Part shown: in pieces, positions 16,879 through 24,594 of the stretch
Position numbering within the stretch: position 1 is the stretch's first letter
Layout: each line of letters starts with the position of its first letter
NCBI GenBank assembly: GCA_002405525.1
Contig: DHLY01000163.1
Span: forward strand, 1 to 39,332
DNA length: 39,332 bases
Direction: 5' to 3'
From: Proteobacteria bacterium UBA4656
Lineage (GTDB): Bacteria; Pseudomonadota; Gammaproteobacteria; Xanthomonadales; Ahniellaceae
Program-made: the position numbers and the translations under genes
Notes under the pieces: model-generated
What the model was told of the DNA's origin: nothing
Seen by the model: the letters and a program-made list of their open reading frames with translations, nothing else
Database searches by the model: none

Positions 16879-17251
16879 TCACCCCATGCGGAACACGTTG
16901 AACTTGTTGCCGTCGAGGTCGCGGAAGCAGGCGGTACAGCAGCCGCCACCGCGATCGCCGGGCGCGCCTTCGTCGGCGACGCCAGGGGACAGGGTCTTGG
17001 CGTGCAGGGCATCGCCCCTGGCACGTGCCGACCACCAGGGCGGCGATGGTGCCGCTGCTGGCGGTGGCGGCTAGGCCGTCGAAGGGCTCGATGACGCCCG
17101 GCGACGGCGTCGTGGGCGATACGCCCCAGGCGATGAAGCACTCGCCTTGCATCATGCGTTTGGCGCCGGGGTGACCGAGCAGGGCGTCGCAGAAGGCGCA
17201 GGAGTGGGGCAGGTCGTTGGCCCCGAGCATGTCGTAGCCGATCCTGGTCAC
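16879..17251 (-). pseudogene. Frameshifted VOC (glyoxalase-fold) family gene
   Basis: From the ATG at 17251 the frame reads MTRIGYDMLGAND, then ALLGHPGAKRMMQGE, FIAWGVSPTTPSPGV and GTIAALVVGTCQG, matching the N-terminal half of small VOC proteins. Near 17011-17014 the match jumps frame and continues DALHAKTLSPGVADEGAPGD, then FRDLDGNKFNVFRMG, ending at the TGA at 16879. The total of 373 bases is one more than a multiple of three. Besides the frameshift, several positions usually aromatic or arginine in the family are Cys (FCDALL, GECFIAW, GGCCTACFRD). Both halves are otherwise well preserved, so decay is recent; a sequencing or assembly error would explain the frameshift but not the cysteines. 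It lies 79 bases downstream of the TIP30-like gene. Confidence 0.8.
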
Positions 17252-17330
17252 TCCTCTTCGGGAATGCGCAGCCTTTCATGCGGCGGGATGCGCGGCCAGC
17301 GGCGCCCGCACGCGGCCGTGTGGGCTTCGG

Positions 17331-17987
17331 TCAGCGGGACGCCGTGCGCTGCAGTGCGGCCGATTCGATCACCGCGGGCGGATGGTCCGCGCGGGCGGCG
17401 TCCAGCATCGCGGCGGCGACGTCGCGGGCATGCACGGGGCGCCAGGCGGCGGGGATCAGGACGGCCAGCGGGCGGGCGAGCCGCAGGGAGAGCTGTTCGC
17501 CGAAGCGACGCTCGCCGCGGTCGCTGTCGAGCAGGCTCGGGCGCAGCACCACCACTGACGCCGGGCCTTTGGCGCGCGCGTCGCGTTCGGCCTCGCCCTT
17601 GGTGCGGTTGTAGAACACGCGGCTGCGTGGATCGGCGCCCAGCGCGCTGACCAGCAGGAAGCGGCGCGCGTCGTGGCGCTTCGCCCAGCGGGCCAGCGCC
17701 ACGACCATGCCGTGGTCGACGGCGCGGAACGCCTCGCGCGATCCCGCGGTGCGGATGGTCGTGCCGAGGCAGCAGAACACGTCGCAGCCCGCGCGCGCGC
17801 CGGCGAGCGCCTCGTCCAGCGCGTCGAAGCGCGCGGGGCGGGGCTCGATGCGAGGGTGCTGGGCCGGCAGGGCGCGGCGGGTGGGTACGAGTACGCGCAC
17901 GTAGTTGCTTTCCCAGGCCAGCAGGCGCAGCAGCTCGGCGCCGACGAGGCCGGTGCCGCCGGCCAGCACCGCGTCGCGGCCGCTCAT
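17331..17987 (-). CDS. NAD(P)-binding oxidoreductase, TIP30/HTATIP2-like
   Basis: The protein has 218 residues with a single Rossmann domain of the atypical SDR type: GGTGLVG at 10-16, CCLGTTIRTAGS near 78, LLVSALGADPRSRVFYNRTKG near 120 with the Tyr-x3-Lys pair (YNRTK), and LRPSLLDSDRGERR. This layout matches TIP30-like proteins, whose bacterial substrates are unknown. The start at 17987 overlaps the stop of the upstream GIY-YIG gene (ATGA), so the two are translationally coupled. The damaged VOC gene follows downstream. Confidence 0.85.
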   Translation of the reverse strand: MSGRDAVLAGGTGLVGAELLRLLAWESNYVRVLVPTRRALPAQHPRIEPRPARFDALDEALAGARAGCDVFCCLGTTIRTAGSREAFRAVDHGMVVALARWAKRHDARRFLLVSALGADPRSRVFYNRTKGEAERDARAKGPASVVVLRPSLLDSDRGERRFGEQLSLRLARPLAVLIPAAWRPVHARDVAAAMLDAARADHPPAVIESAALQRTASR

Positions 17988-18241
17988 GCCACGGGCCCTG
18001 CGGCGGCGCACAGCGCGCGCTTGGCTTGCGGCGACAGTCGACGGATGGCGTGCTCGGCGCGCAGCGCGGCCGAGCGGTCCGGATGCGGGAAGGCACCCAG
18101 CAGCCGGCGCGGCGGCTTGGCGCGTGTATAGCGCGCGCCGCGCCCGCTGGCGTGCTCGGCGTAGCGGCGCGCCACGTCGGTGGCGATGCCGGTGTAGATG
18201 CTGCCGTCCAGGCATTCGATCAGGTAGACGAACCAGCGCAT
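17984..18241 (-). CDS. GIY-YIG nuclease family protein (YhbQ-like)
   Basis: The protein has 85 residues. The single GIY-YIG fold is visible: the motif appears as FVYLIECLDGSIYTGIATD (4-22), followed by RRYAEHASGRGARYT with the conserved Arg and the usual HNxGxGAKYT-like loop. The catalytic Glu is probably in the helix ALRAEHAIRRLS. Stand-alone proteins of this kind are proposed DNA-damage nucleases, but their role in bacteria is poorly defined. It overlaps the following gene by four bases (ATGA). Confidence 0.9.
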   Translation of the reverse strand: MRWFVYLIECLDGSIYTGIATDVARRYAEHASGRGARYTRAKPPRRLLGAFPHPDRSAALRAEHAIRRLSPQAKRALCAAAGPVA

Positions 18242-18270
18242 GGGTACTGTTGGCCCCCTCTCCCCGACCC

Positions 18271-18315
18271 CTCATCCCGGCCCGCGTTTCTCGCGCGGGC
18301 GTTCGGCGGGATGAG
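18271..18315. terminator. Long imperfect hairpin between YkgJ and GIY-YIG genes
   Basis: CTCATCCCG-GCCCGCG (18271-18286) pairs with CGCGGGC (18294-18300) and CGGGATGAG (18307-18315), leaving the loop TTTCTCG and a six-base bulge GTTCGG on one side. Sixteen pairs in total make this the longest stem seen in the window. It may end the YkgJ transcript or be a copy of a dispersed intergenic repeat. The rest of 18242-18450 holds no gene. Confidence 0.5.
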
Positions 18316-18450
18316 CGGGGACGTGTCGCGCCGAAGTCGCGACCCCGCGAATGCCATCGAGAGTAGCGGTGGCAGGATCGCGCATGCGTCGGCAACTCCT
18401 GCCTCTCCCGCAATGGAAGCGGGGCTTCTTTCCCTCGCACGCCTCGGTGC

Positions 18451-18735
18451 TCATGGCGGCAGGCCGTCGGCGGCGCGCTCTTCGAGGCACTCGGGGCTGC
18501 CGGCCTCGAACACCCGGCAGAGCAGGGGGCGCACGGCGTAGATGGTGCAGCGCAGACTGCCGCGGTCGAGCGCGACGCACCAGCCGTCGCGGCCGCGGGC
18601 CATCACGGTCAACCCCTGGTCGTCTTCGGCCAGGAGATGGCCTGGGACGCGGTCGCCGGGCAGCAGGCGCACGAGCAGGCGGCAGCAGCTGGCGAGGCAG
18701 GTGTCGCAGGACGTCGGCAGCGGAGCGGCACCCAC
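18451..18735 (-). CDS. YkgJ family cysteine cluster protein
   Basis: The protein has 94 residues. Its cysteines follow the YkgJ pattern: CDTCLASCC at 10-18, then one internal Cys (DGWC), LRCTIYAVRPLLCR and a last SPEC, with the Y-x-V-R-P-x2-C-R element typical of the family. The proteins are thought to bind zinc or an Fe-S cluster; function is not established. The likely start is the GTG at 18735 with GAGAA about ten bases upstream; the nearby ATG at 18743 is out of frame. It is divergent from the diguanylate cyclase gene. Confidence 0.85.
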   Translation of the reverse strand: MGAAPLPTSCDTCLASCCRLLVRLLPGDRVPGHLLAEDDQGLTVMARGRDGWCVALDRGSLRCTIYAVRPLLCRVFEAGSPECLEERAADGLPP

Positions 18736-18764
18736 AGTGACATGTTCTCACGATTGACGGGCGG

Positions 18765-18792
18765 TTTTCCGCGCAATCGCCCTATTTTCCGC
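18765..18792 (+). promoter_or_regulatory. Paired TTTTCCGC direct repeats upstream of the diguanylate cyclase
   Basis: TTTTCCGC occurs at 18765-18772 and again at 18785-18792, exactly 20 bases (two helical turns) apart, in the only clearly A+T-enriched part of the divergent region. A regulator bound to one face of the DNA would fit, but no known site is recognised. Confidence 0.35.
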
Positions 18793-18806
18793 TAAATTTG
18801 CCGGTT

Positions 18807-20036
18807 ATGACCTCACCCCCGCGCCCCGAGGAACAGCCGCCGGCAAAGGTGATCCCGCTCAGCCGGCCATCGCATGCCGCGCAGCATGCGGCCCCGGCGC
18901 CGTCGATCGCGCCCGACCCGGCGCCGTTGTGGGCGCCCGGCGCGGCGCCGCACGCGGAGCGGCGGTCGGCGCTGCGGGCGACCGCAGTGCCCGACGATGC
19001 GCTGGAGGACGTGCGTGATCGTCGCGGGTTCGCGCGCCAGTCCTACATCCTGCGGGTTCTCGGGCTCGTCCTCGGCGCGCTGTGCGTCGGCGGCACGTTG
19101 GCCGTCGTCTCCGCACCTGCCTGGGCATGGGCGCTGCTGGCGGTGCAGTCGCTGGTGTGGCCGCACCTGGCCTGGTGGATCGCGCGGCGCAGCGCCGATC
19201 CCGCGCGCGCGGAGTTCCGCAACCTGGCCGTCGATACCGTCATGGGCGGCGTTTGGGTGGCGCTGATGCAGGGCGCGCTGCTGCCATCGGCGGTGCTGGT
19301 GGCGATGCTGGCAATGGACAAGGCGGCCGTCGGCGGCTGGCGCCTGCTGTTGCGGCATCTGCCGTTGATGGCGCTCTCCTTCCTTGCCGTGTGGTTGCCT
19401 CTGGGCATGCCGTTCCGCCTGGAATCGGGTCTGCTGTCGACACTCGCGGCGGTGCCGCTGCTGACGGCGTATCCGATTGCGGTCGCGTTTGCGGTGCACT
19501 GGCTGGGGCAGCGCGTGCGGGCGCAGAACCGCAGCCTGCGGGCGCTCAACCGCAGTGACGTGCTGACCGGGCTCGGCAACCGGCGCGCGGTCGACGAGGC
19601 GATCGCGGCCGAGCTCAACCGCTGCGAGCGCAGCGGCCGGCCGGCGTCGCTTCTGCTGATCGACCTCGACCGCTTCAAGGCGATCAATGACCGCTATGGC
19701 CACGGGTTTGGCGACGAGGTGCTGCGCCGCGTGGGCCTGGCGATTCGCGGCTGCGTGCGCGACATCGACACCGCTGCCCGTATCGGCGGCGACGAATTCG
19801 TTGTCCTGCTGCCGGAAACCGAGGTCGACACCGCGGTCTATGTCGCGATCCGGGTGCGCGCCGCGATCGGTGCGCAGATCTTCGAGCGGGCGCTGGGTCT
19901 GCGCTGCACGGTGAGCATCGGCGTGGCGGGCGTGGCGCCTGTGGCTCAGGGTGCGCAGGGCTGGCTGGATCGCGCCGACAAGGCGCTGTACCGGGCCAAG
20001 GACGAAGGCCGCGACTGCGTGCGCGCCGCGCCCTGA
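18807..20036 (+). CDS. MASE2-GGDEF diguanylate cyclase (DgcC/AdrA-like)
   Basis: The protein has 409 residues from the ATG at 18807; a TTG nine bases earlier is an alternative and no good ribosome binding site precedes either. Residues 1-75 are Pro/Ala-rich and probably disordered. A MASE2 membrane sensor follows (about 80-235), with paired helices and the family stretch LVWPHLAWWIARRSADP. The GGDEF domain runs about 240-405: DVLTGLGNRR, LLLIDLDRFKAIND, and active site GGDEF at 327-331. RDID at 318-321, five residues before it, is an intact RxxD inhibitory I-site, so product feedback is expected. It makes c-di-GMP from two GTP. It converges on selO with 13 bases between, and yajQ, of a c-di-GMP-binding family, lies 2.8 kb away. 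Confidence 0.94.
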   Translation: MTSPPRPEEQPPAKVIPLSRPSHAAQHAAPAPSIAPDPAPLWAPGAAPHAERRSALRATAVPDDALEDVRDRRGFARQSYILRVLGLVLGALCVGGTLAVVSAPAWAWALLAVQSLVWPHLAWWIARRSADPARAEFRNLAVDTVMGGVWVALMQGALLPSAVLVAMLAMDKAAVGGWRLLLRHLPLMALSFLAVWLPLGMPFRLESGLLSTLAAVPLLTAYPIAVAFAVHWLGQRVRAQNRSLRALNRSDVLTGLGNRRAVDEAIAAELNRCERSGRPASLLLIDLDRFKAINDRYGHGFGDEVLRRVGLAIRGCVRDIDTAARIGGDEFVVLLPETEVDTAVYVAIRVRAAIGAQIFERALGLRCTVSIGVAGVAPVAQGAQGWLDRADKALYRAKDEGRDCVRAAP

Positions 20037-20049
20037 GCCTGGGTCGCGT

Positions 20050-21606
20050 TCAGGAACTGCAGGACAGCATCGAGCAGCCCGGGCGGTCGCGCGCCCATTC
20101 CGGTCGTCGAGACGCATGGTGCTCCCGCCCCGGCTGGCGTTCGTATGGACGACCGAGTACGTCGACCAGCTGCCGCAGTGGTTCTAGGTCGTCGTGGGTC
20201 GCGGCATCGATCGCCTCCTGCGCCAGCCAGTTGCGGCACACATAGAGCGGATTGGCCGCGTCCATGCGCGCGCGCCAAAGTGCAGCCGTCTCGCCGGCGT
20301 CGCGCACGCGGGCCGCCCAGCGCGCCAGCCAGCCGCGCAATGCCGCGTCGTGTTCGGCGCGGCGCCGCGGGTCGTAGAAGGCGTCCTCCAGCGGCGTCGG
20401 CGTCGGCGAGTCGGCGTCCACCGACGACAGCCCACGGAAAAACAGCGTCATGTCGGCGCCGGCCGCGCCGAGCAACCGGTAGAGGTCGCGCGCCAGGCCG
20501 CGGTCGGTGTCTTCGCGCCACGCGCGCAGCCCCAGCTTGGCGGCATTCATCGCCGCATGATGGCGGCCGAACGCTTCGGCGTAGCGGGCGAGTCCGTGCT
20601 GCAGCGGCGCGGGGTCGTCGAACAGCGGCGCCACCGCGCCGGCCAGCCGCGCCAGGTTCCATTGCGCGACCTGCGGCTGCCGCCCGTAGCAGTAGCGGCG
20701 GCCCTCGGCGTCGGTGGTGTTCGGCGTCCATTCCGGGTCGAACTCTTCCAGCCAGCCATAGGGCCCGTAGTCGATGGTGAGGCCGGCGATCGACAGGTTG
20801 TCGGTGTTCATCACCCCATGCACGAAGCCGACCCGCATCCAGTGCGCGACCAGCAGCGCGGTGCGTTCGCAGACCTCGACGAACCAGTCGGCGTCGGCCG
20901 ATGGTCCGGAGAGGTGCGGGAAGTCGCGCGCGAGGGTGAAGTCGAGCAGGCGCCGCAACAGTGCGCCATCGCCGCGCGCCGCCGGCAGCTCGAAGTGGCC
21001 GAAGCGGATGAAGGACGGGGCCACGCGGCAGACGATGGCGCCCGGTTCGGGCCGCGGGTCGCCACGGTAAAGAATGTCGCGGACCACCTCTTCGCCGGTG
21101 GCGACCAGGCTCAGCGCGCGGGTGGTCGGGATGCCCAGGTGATGCATGGCCTCGCTGCACACGAACTCGCGCAGCGAGGAGCGCAGCACCGCGCGTCCGT
21201 CGGCGAACCGCGAGTATGGCGTTGGTCCGGCGCCTTTCAACTGCAGTTCATGACGGGCACCGTCGGCGCCGATCACCTCGCCGAGACCGATCACACGGCC
21301 GTCGCCCAACTGGCCTGCCCAGTGGCCGAACTGGTGACCGCCGTAGTTGCTGGCGAACGTCGCCATGCCCGGCAGCAGGACGTTGCCGCCGAGCACCTGC
21401 GCGAACCGCGGATCGTCGAGGTCGGCGCGCGCGAAGCCGATCGAAGCCGCGAGCCCCGGCGTCGCCGCCAGCAGGCGCGGCGCCCGCACCGGCGTTGGCG
21501 CCACCGGCGACCACAGCGCGCCGTGGACCTGGCGCGTGCCGGGCGCCGGTCCGGGTTCGCCCGGCAATTCGGCGACGAATCGGTTGTCGAAGGCGAGGGG
21601 CGTCAC
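20050..21606 (-). CDS. selO: Protein adenylyltransferase SelO (YdiU)
   Basis: SelO is a pseudokinase-fold enzyme that transfers AMP from ATP to hydroxyl side chains of target proteins and has been tied to redox stress. The frame extends upstream, but the GTG at 21606 gives [10 protein letters not shown], the usual family N-terminus, and a normal length of 518 residues; further upstream it would run into the acyltransferase gene. Signature stretches are [58 protein letters not shown] and [20 protein letters not shown] (the metal/ATP-binding segment). The C-terminus [10 protein letters not shown] keeps the Cys that aligns with selenocysteine in eukaryotic homologues. The upstream acyltransferase ends 79 bases before this start. 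Confidence 0.95.
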   Translation of the reverse strand: MTPLAFDNRFVAELPGEPGPAPGTRQVHGALWSPVAPTPVRAPRLLAATPGLAASIGFARADLDDPRFAQVLGGNVLLPGMATFASNYGGHQFGHWAGQLGDGRVIGLGEVIGADGARHELQLKGAGPTPYSRFADGRAVLRSSLREFVCSEAMHHLGIPTTRALSLVATGEEVVRDILYRGDPRPEPGAIVCRVAPSFIRFGHFELPAARGDGALLRRLLDFTLARDFPHLSGPSADADWFVEVCERTALLVAHWMRVGFVHGVMNTDNLSIAGLTIDYGPYGWLEEFDPEWTPNTTDAEGRRYCYGRQPQVAQWNLARLAGAVAPLFDDPAPLQHGLARYAEAFGRHHAAMNAAKLGLRAWREDTDRGLARDLYRLLGAAGADMTLFFRGLSSVDADSPTPTPLEDAFYDPRRRAEHDAALRGWLARWAARVRDAGETAALWRARMDAANPLYVCRNWLAQEAIDAATHDDLEPLRQLVDVLGRPYERQPGREHHASRRPEWARDRPGCSMLSCSS

Positions 21607-21685
21607 GTGGGCCGGAATATCTCGCAGGGTGCAATCCGCGCCGCGAATCGCATCGGCTCGAACCACCTGGAGCAATTCGCTGCGT

Positions 21686-22642
21686 TCATTGGCCCCCCTG
21701 ACGCCGGACCCCGGGCGCCGCGCCATTTCCGGCAAACGCGCCGCCCTCGGCCCCTGCAAGGAGCCCCGCCAGCACGTCATCCTTTTCCGCCCAGATCCCG
21801 TTGAGCCAGTCCTGCAGCCGCTGGCGGAAGGCGGGGTCGTTCTCATAGTCGCCGCCGGCCAGATCGCGCGGGATCGGCCGTTCGCGCACGTGGACCACGA
21901 TCTCTTCGACTCGGCCGGAGAGAAGGTCAGCCATCGTCGGGCGGCCGCCAGGATAGGCGATCGTGACGTCCAGCAGCGAGCGCAGGCTGTCGCCCATCGC
22001 GCCGAGCACGAAGCCCACGCCGCCCGCGCGCGGCCGCAGCAGGTGGCGGTAGGGCGAGTCCTGGTTGGCGTGCTTGGCGTCGGTCAGGCGCGTGCCTTCC
22101 ACGAAGTTGGTCACGCTCACGGGCATCCAGCGGAACTTTGCGCAGGCCCGGCGGGTGGATTCGAGGTCGCGCCCGCGCAGTTGCGGCCGCCGCTCCAGCA
22201 GTTCGCGCGGATAGCGGCGCATGAACGGGAAGTCCAGCGCCCACCACGCCAGCCCGAGCACCGGTACCCAGATCAATCGTTGCTTCAGGAAGAACTTGAG
22301 GAACGGCGCACGGCGGTTGAGGACGTGCTGCAGCACCGGGATGTCGACCCACGACTGGTGGTTGGCGAGCACCAGGTACCAGCCGTCGCGGGAAAGGCCT
22401 TCGACGCCTTCGATGCGCCAACGGGTCGGTGTCAGCGCGCGAAGGAGCGCCGAATTGGCGGACACCCAGCTCTCGGCCAGCCACACCAGGACGCGCGACA
22501 GTCGGCGCCGCGCGGCGGCCCAGGGCAGGGCGAGCTTGACCGCGGCGAGCAGCAGCAGCGGCAGTGCATGCAGCAGCGTGTTCGCGCACAACAGCAGGCC
22601 CGTCAGCGGCAGGCGGAGGAGTGGTGGCAGCGCGATGGGCAT
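21686..22642 (-). CDS. PlsC-type lysophospholipid acyltransferase, YihG-like
   Basis: The protein has 318 residues. The acyltransferase motifs are present: NHQSWVD with His95 and Asp100 (HX4D), and FVEGTR at 180-185. Residues 10-35 form a hydrophobic N-terminal anchor and a second hydrophobic stretch ([19 protein letters not shown]) sits near residues 123-141, so the enzyme is in the inner membrane. The longer form with [12 protein letters not shown] and an extended C-terminal half matches YihG-type acyltransferases, which adjust phospholipid acyl chains, rather than the shorter essential PlsC. The start at 22642 follows from the domain layout. SelO lies downstream on the same strand; yajQ is divergent. 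Confidence 0.9.
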   Translation of the reverse strand: MPIALPPLLRLPLTGLLLCANTLLHALPLLLLAAVKLALPWAAARRRLSRVLVWLAESWVSANSALLRALTPTRWRIEGVEGLSRDGWYLVLANHQSWVDIPVLQHVLNRRAPFLKFFLKQRLIWVPVLGLAWWALDFPFMRRYPRELLERRPQLRGRDLESTRRACAKFRWMPVSVTNFVEGTRLTDAKHANQDSPYRHLLRPRAGGVGFVLGAMGDSLRSLLDVTIAYPGGRPTMADLLSGRVEEIVVHVRERPIPRDLAGGDYENDPAFRQRLQDWLNGIWAEKDDVLAGLLAGAEGGAFAGNGAAPGVRRQGGQ

Positions 22643-22856
22643 GCTCCGATGGTCGCCCACCGCTGCCGCCGCGTAAACCCGGGGGCGACGCGGGGCTGCC
22701 CGGCTGGGCGCCGGGATGCAGGGCGCCATGGTCGCTTGCTATCCTCCGTGCCCAGGTCCGGTCCTCGCGGGTGCCGTGCAACCGTCAGCGCCGCGCCGAC
22801 GGTGCGGGCGCGCAGGCCGGGCCGGGGCAGTCCCGGACAATGACGAAGCCGCCGCC

Positions 22857-23339
22857 ATGCCGTCGTTCGATGTCGTTTCGCAGGTCGACCAGCACGAGTT
22901 GGGCAACGCCATCGACCAGGCGACCCGCGAGCTCGGCAACCGCTTCGACTTCCGCGGCGTCGATGCGTCCTATGCCCGCGAGGGCGACGCCATCCTGCTA
23001 TCTGCGCCCGGCGACTTCCAGTTGAAACAGATGCTGGAGATCCTGCGCGCGCGGCTGACCGCGCGACGGATCGACCTGCGCTGCCTGGAGGAGGGTGAGC
23101 CGGAGGTCGGACTGGCGCGCGCGAAGCAGCGGGTCGTCGTGCGGCAGGGCATCGAGCAGGCCTTGGCGAAGCAGATCCTGGCCGCGATCCGGGCCTCGAA
23201 GCTCAAGGTCGACGCGCAGGTCAACGGCGACAAGCTTCGCGTCAACGGCAAGAAGAAGGACGACCTGCAGTCTGCGATCACCCTGCTGCGGGGATCGGAT
23301 TTCGAGCGCCCCCTGCAGTTCGAGAACTTCCGCGACTGA
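22857..23339 (+). CDS. yajQ: YajQ family (putative c-di-GMP-binding) protein
   Basis: The protein has 160 residues, the normal length. The N-terminus MPSFDVVSQVDQHELGNAID, the stretch RFDFRGVDAS (29-38) and the ending LLRGSDFERPLQFENFRD are standard for the family, which has a double ferredoxin-like fold. A Xanthomonas homologue binds c-di-GMP and works with a LysR-type activator; others bind nucleic acid or nucleotides. The start at 22857 is the conserved one. The next gene starts one base after the stop, which indicates translational coupling. Confidence 0.95.
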   Translation: MPSFDVVSQVDQHELGNAIDQATRELGNRFDFRGVDASYAREGDAILLSAPGDFQLKQMLEILRARLTARRIDLRCLEEGEPEVGLARAKQRVVVRQGIEQALAKQILAAIRASKLKVDAQVNGDKLRVNGKKKDDLQSAITLLRGSDFERPLQFENFRD

Positions 23340-23340
23340 C

Positions 23341-24543
23341 ATGGCCAACGAACGCCTGATTGCATTCGCCGGCGTCGGCGACGCCGAGAGCGCCCACCTG
23401 CGGGCCCTGGTCGCGCGCGCCGCCGAACTGCTCGAGACGTCCTGGCGCGTCGCCATCGATGACGAGGCCGACCTGGTGGTGGCGGACCCTGCAACCAGAG
23501 ACGGAGAGCGGGCCCAGGCGCGTGCGGCCGAGCGCGGCGTGCCCTGCGTGCTGATCGATGCCGAGGGCGAACTGGATCTGCTGCTGGCGCGGCCATTCGA
23601 GATCGACGGCCTCATGCAGCTGCTGGTCGGCGCCGAATCGCGCCTTCCGCGGCGCGGCCCGCGCGCGCCGCGGGTGGTCGGTGGCGCCGCGCAGTTTGGC
23701 CTCGGACGCGCCGACATCGTGCCGCCCGCGCGCTCCGCAGAGTTCTCGCTGGCGGATTTCCTGGCCGACGACCTGCTGGCGCGGATTCCCGATGCGTGCA
23801 CGGCCGGTGAGCGGGAGCGCCCGCCGGCCCCTGACCTGGCGCCGCCGGTCGTCGACCCCGCAGCCGAACCGCCGAGCGATCCTGCGGCCGCCGACGTGGG
23901 AGCGGCGGTAGTCGAAGCGCCGTTCGGGCAATGCGTGACTGCCGAATCTGTTGAAGCCGAACCCGAAGCGACCGCGGCGCGCGCGTGCTATCCGTTGCTC
24001 GACTATCTGGTCGGGGGCTTGATCGGACTGCCGTCCCGGATCGTCCTGCCTGGCCGGCCGCCGCTGGTCATCGATCCCGAGACCCGGATGTTCCACTTCG
24101 CCGGCGTCCTGTCCGAGGTCGAACCCTACCTCGACACCCCGCTGCCGCGGACGCAGTGGAGCGCGCTGCTAGAGGACCCGCTGGCGACGCTGCGGCTGGA
24201 ACGGACCGGTCGGCCCTTCGACCTCCTGTGCTGGTACCAGGCCCTGCGAACGATGCCGGCGGGGCTGCCGGCGGGCCTGGAGCCGGCGGAGCTCTACAGC
24301 GTCGAGCCGGGCTTGGACCTGGCCGCGGACCACCCGCGTGCGGCGCGGATCGCAGCGGTGATGCAGGCGCCGCGTCGCCTTGGCGAGATCGCCAGCATGG
24401 CATCCACCAGCGTGGCTGAACTGTACGCCGTCTTGGGCGCGTTTCGCGCCGTGGGCTGGCTGCGCCATCATCCACGCCTGCAGACCGCGGTCGCGGAGGC
24501 CGCCAGGCGCAGCGCGTCGACCGGGCCCTCGAGCCGGCTCTGA
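23341..24543 (+). CDS. Unknown two-domain regulator-like protein coupled to yajQ
   Basis: The protein has 400 residues and I do not recognise its family. Residues 5-100 look like a degenerate receiver or Rossmann-like domain: alternating hydrophobic strands LIAFAGVG, DLVVADPA and VPCVLIDAEG end in ARPFEIDGLMQLLV, which echoes the K-P-F-x2-x2-L end of response regulators but without the Lys. Residues 105-220 are a Pro/Ala/Glu-rich linker. The C-terminal half (220-390) has PLLDYLVGG, VIDPETRMFHFAG, PFDLLCWYQALRTMPAGLP and a helical end EIASMASTSVAELYAVLGAF that resembles the winged-helix-like end of DUF4388/PATAN proteins. It is cytosolic (no signal or TM) and starts one base after yajQ, so a shared role, possibly in c-di-GMP signalling or surface motility, is inferred. 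Confidence 0.7.
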   Translation: MANERLIAFAGVGDAESAHLRALVARAAELLETSWRVAIDDEADLVVADPATRDGERAQARAAERGVPCVLIDAEGELDLLLARPFEIDGLMQLLVGAESRLPRRGPRAPRVVGGAAQFGLGRADIVPPARSAEFSLADFLADDLLARIPDACTAGERERPPAPDLAPPVVDPAAEPPSDPAAADVGAAVVEAPFGQCVTAESVEAEPEATAARACYPLLDYLVGGLIGLPSRIVLPGRPPLVIDPETRMFHFAGVLSEVEPYLDTPLPRTQWSALLEDPLATLRLERTGRPFDLLCWYQALRTMPAGLPAGLEPAELYSVEPGLDLAADHPRAARIAAVMQAPRRLGEIASMASTSVAELYAVLGAFRAVGWLRHHPRLQTAVAEAARRSASTGPSSRL

Positions 24544-24551
24544 CCCGTTGC

Positions 24552-24571
24552 CGCTGCGCGAGCGCGCAGCG
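24552..24571. terminator. Hairpin between convergent genes
   Basis: CGCTGCGCG (24552-24560) is exactly complementary to CGCGCAGCG (24563-24571). The stem lies midway between the convergent ends of the yajQ-linked gene and the RNA helicase, so it may serve both strands. There is no T run on either side. Confidence 0.4.
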
Positions 24572-24594
24572 ACCGGCGCCGCTGTCGCAACGGA

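Noticed and set aside
17252..17330. Extension of the TIP30-like frame or a small gene between it and the VOC remnant
   Set aside because: A frame reading RWPRIPPHERLRIPEEE exists here but has no start of its own and is out of frame with both neighbours; too little to call.
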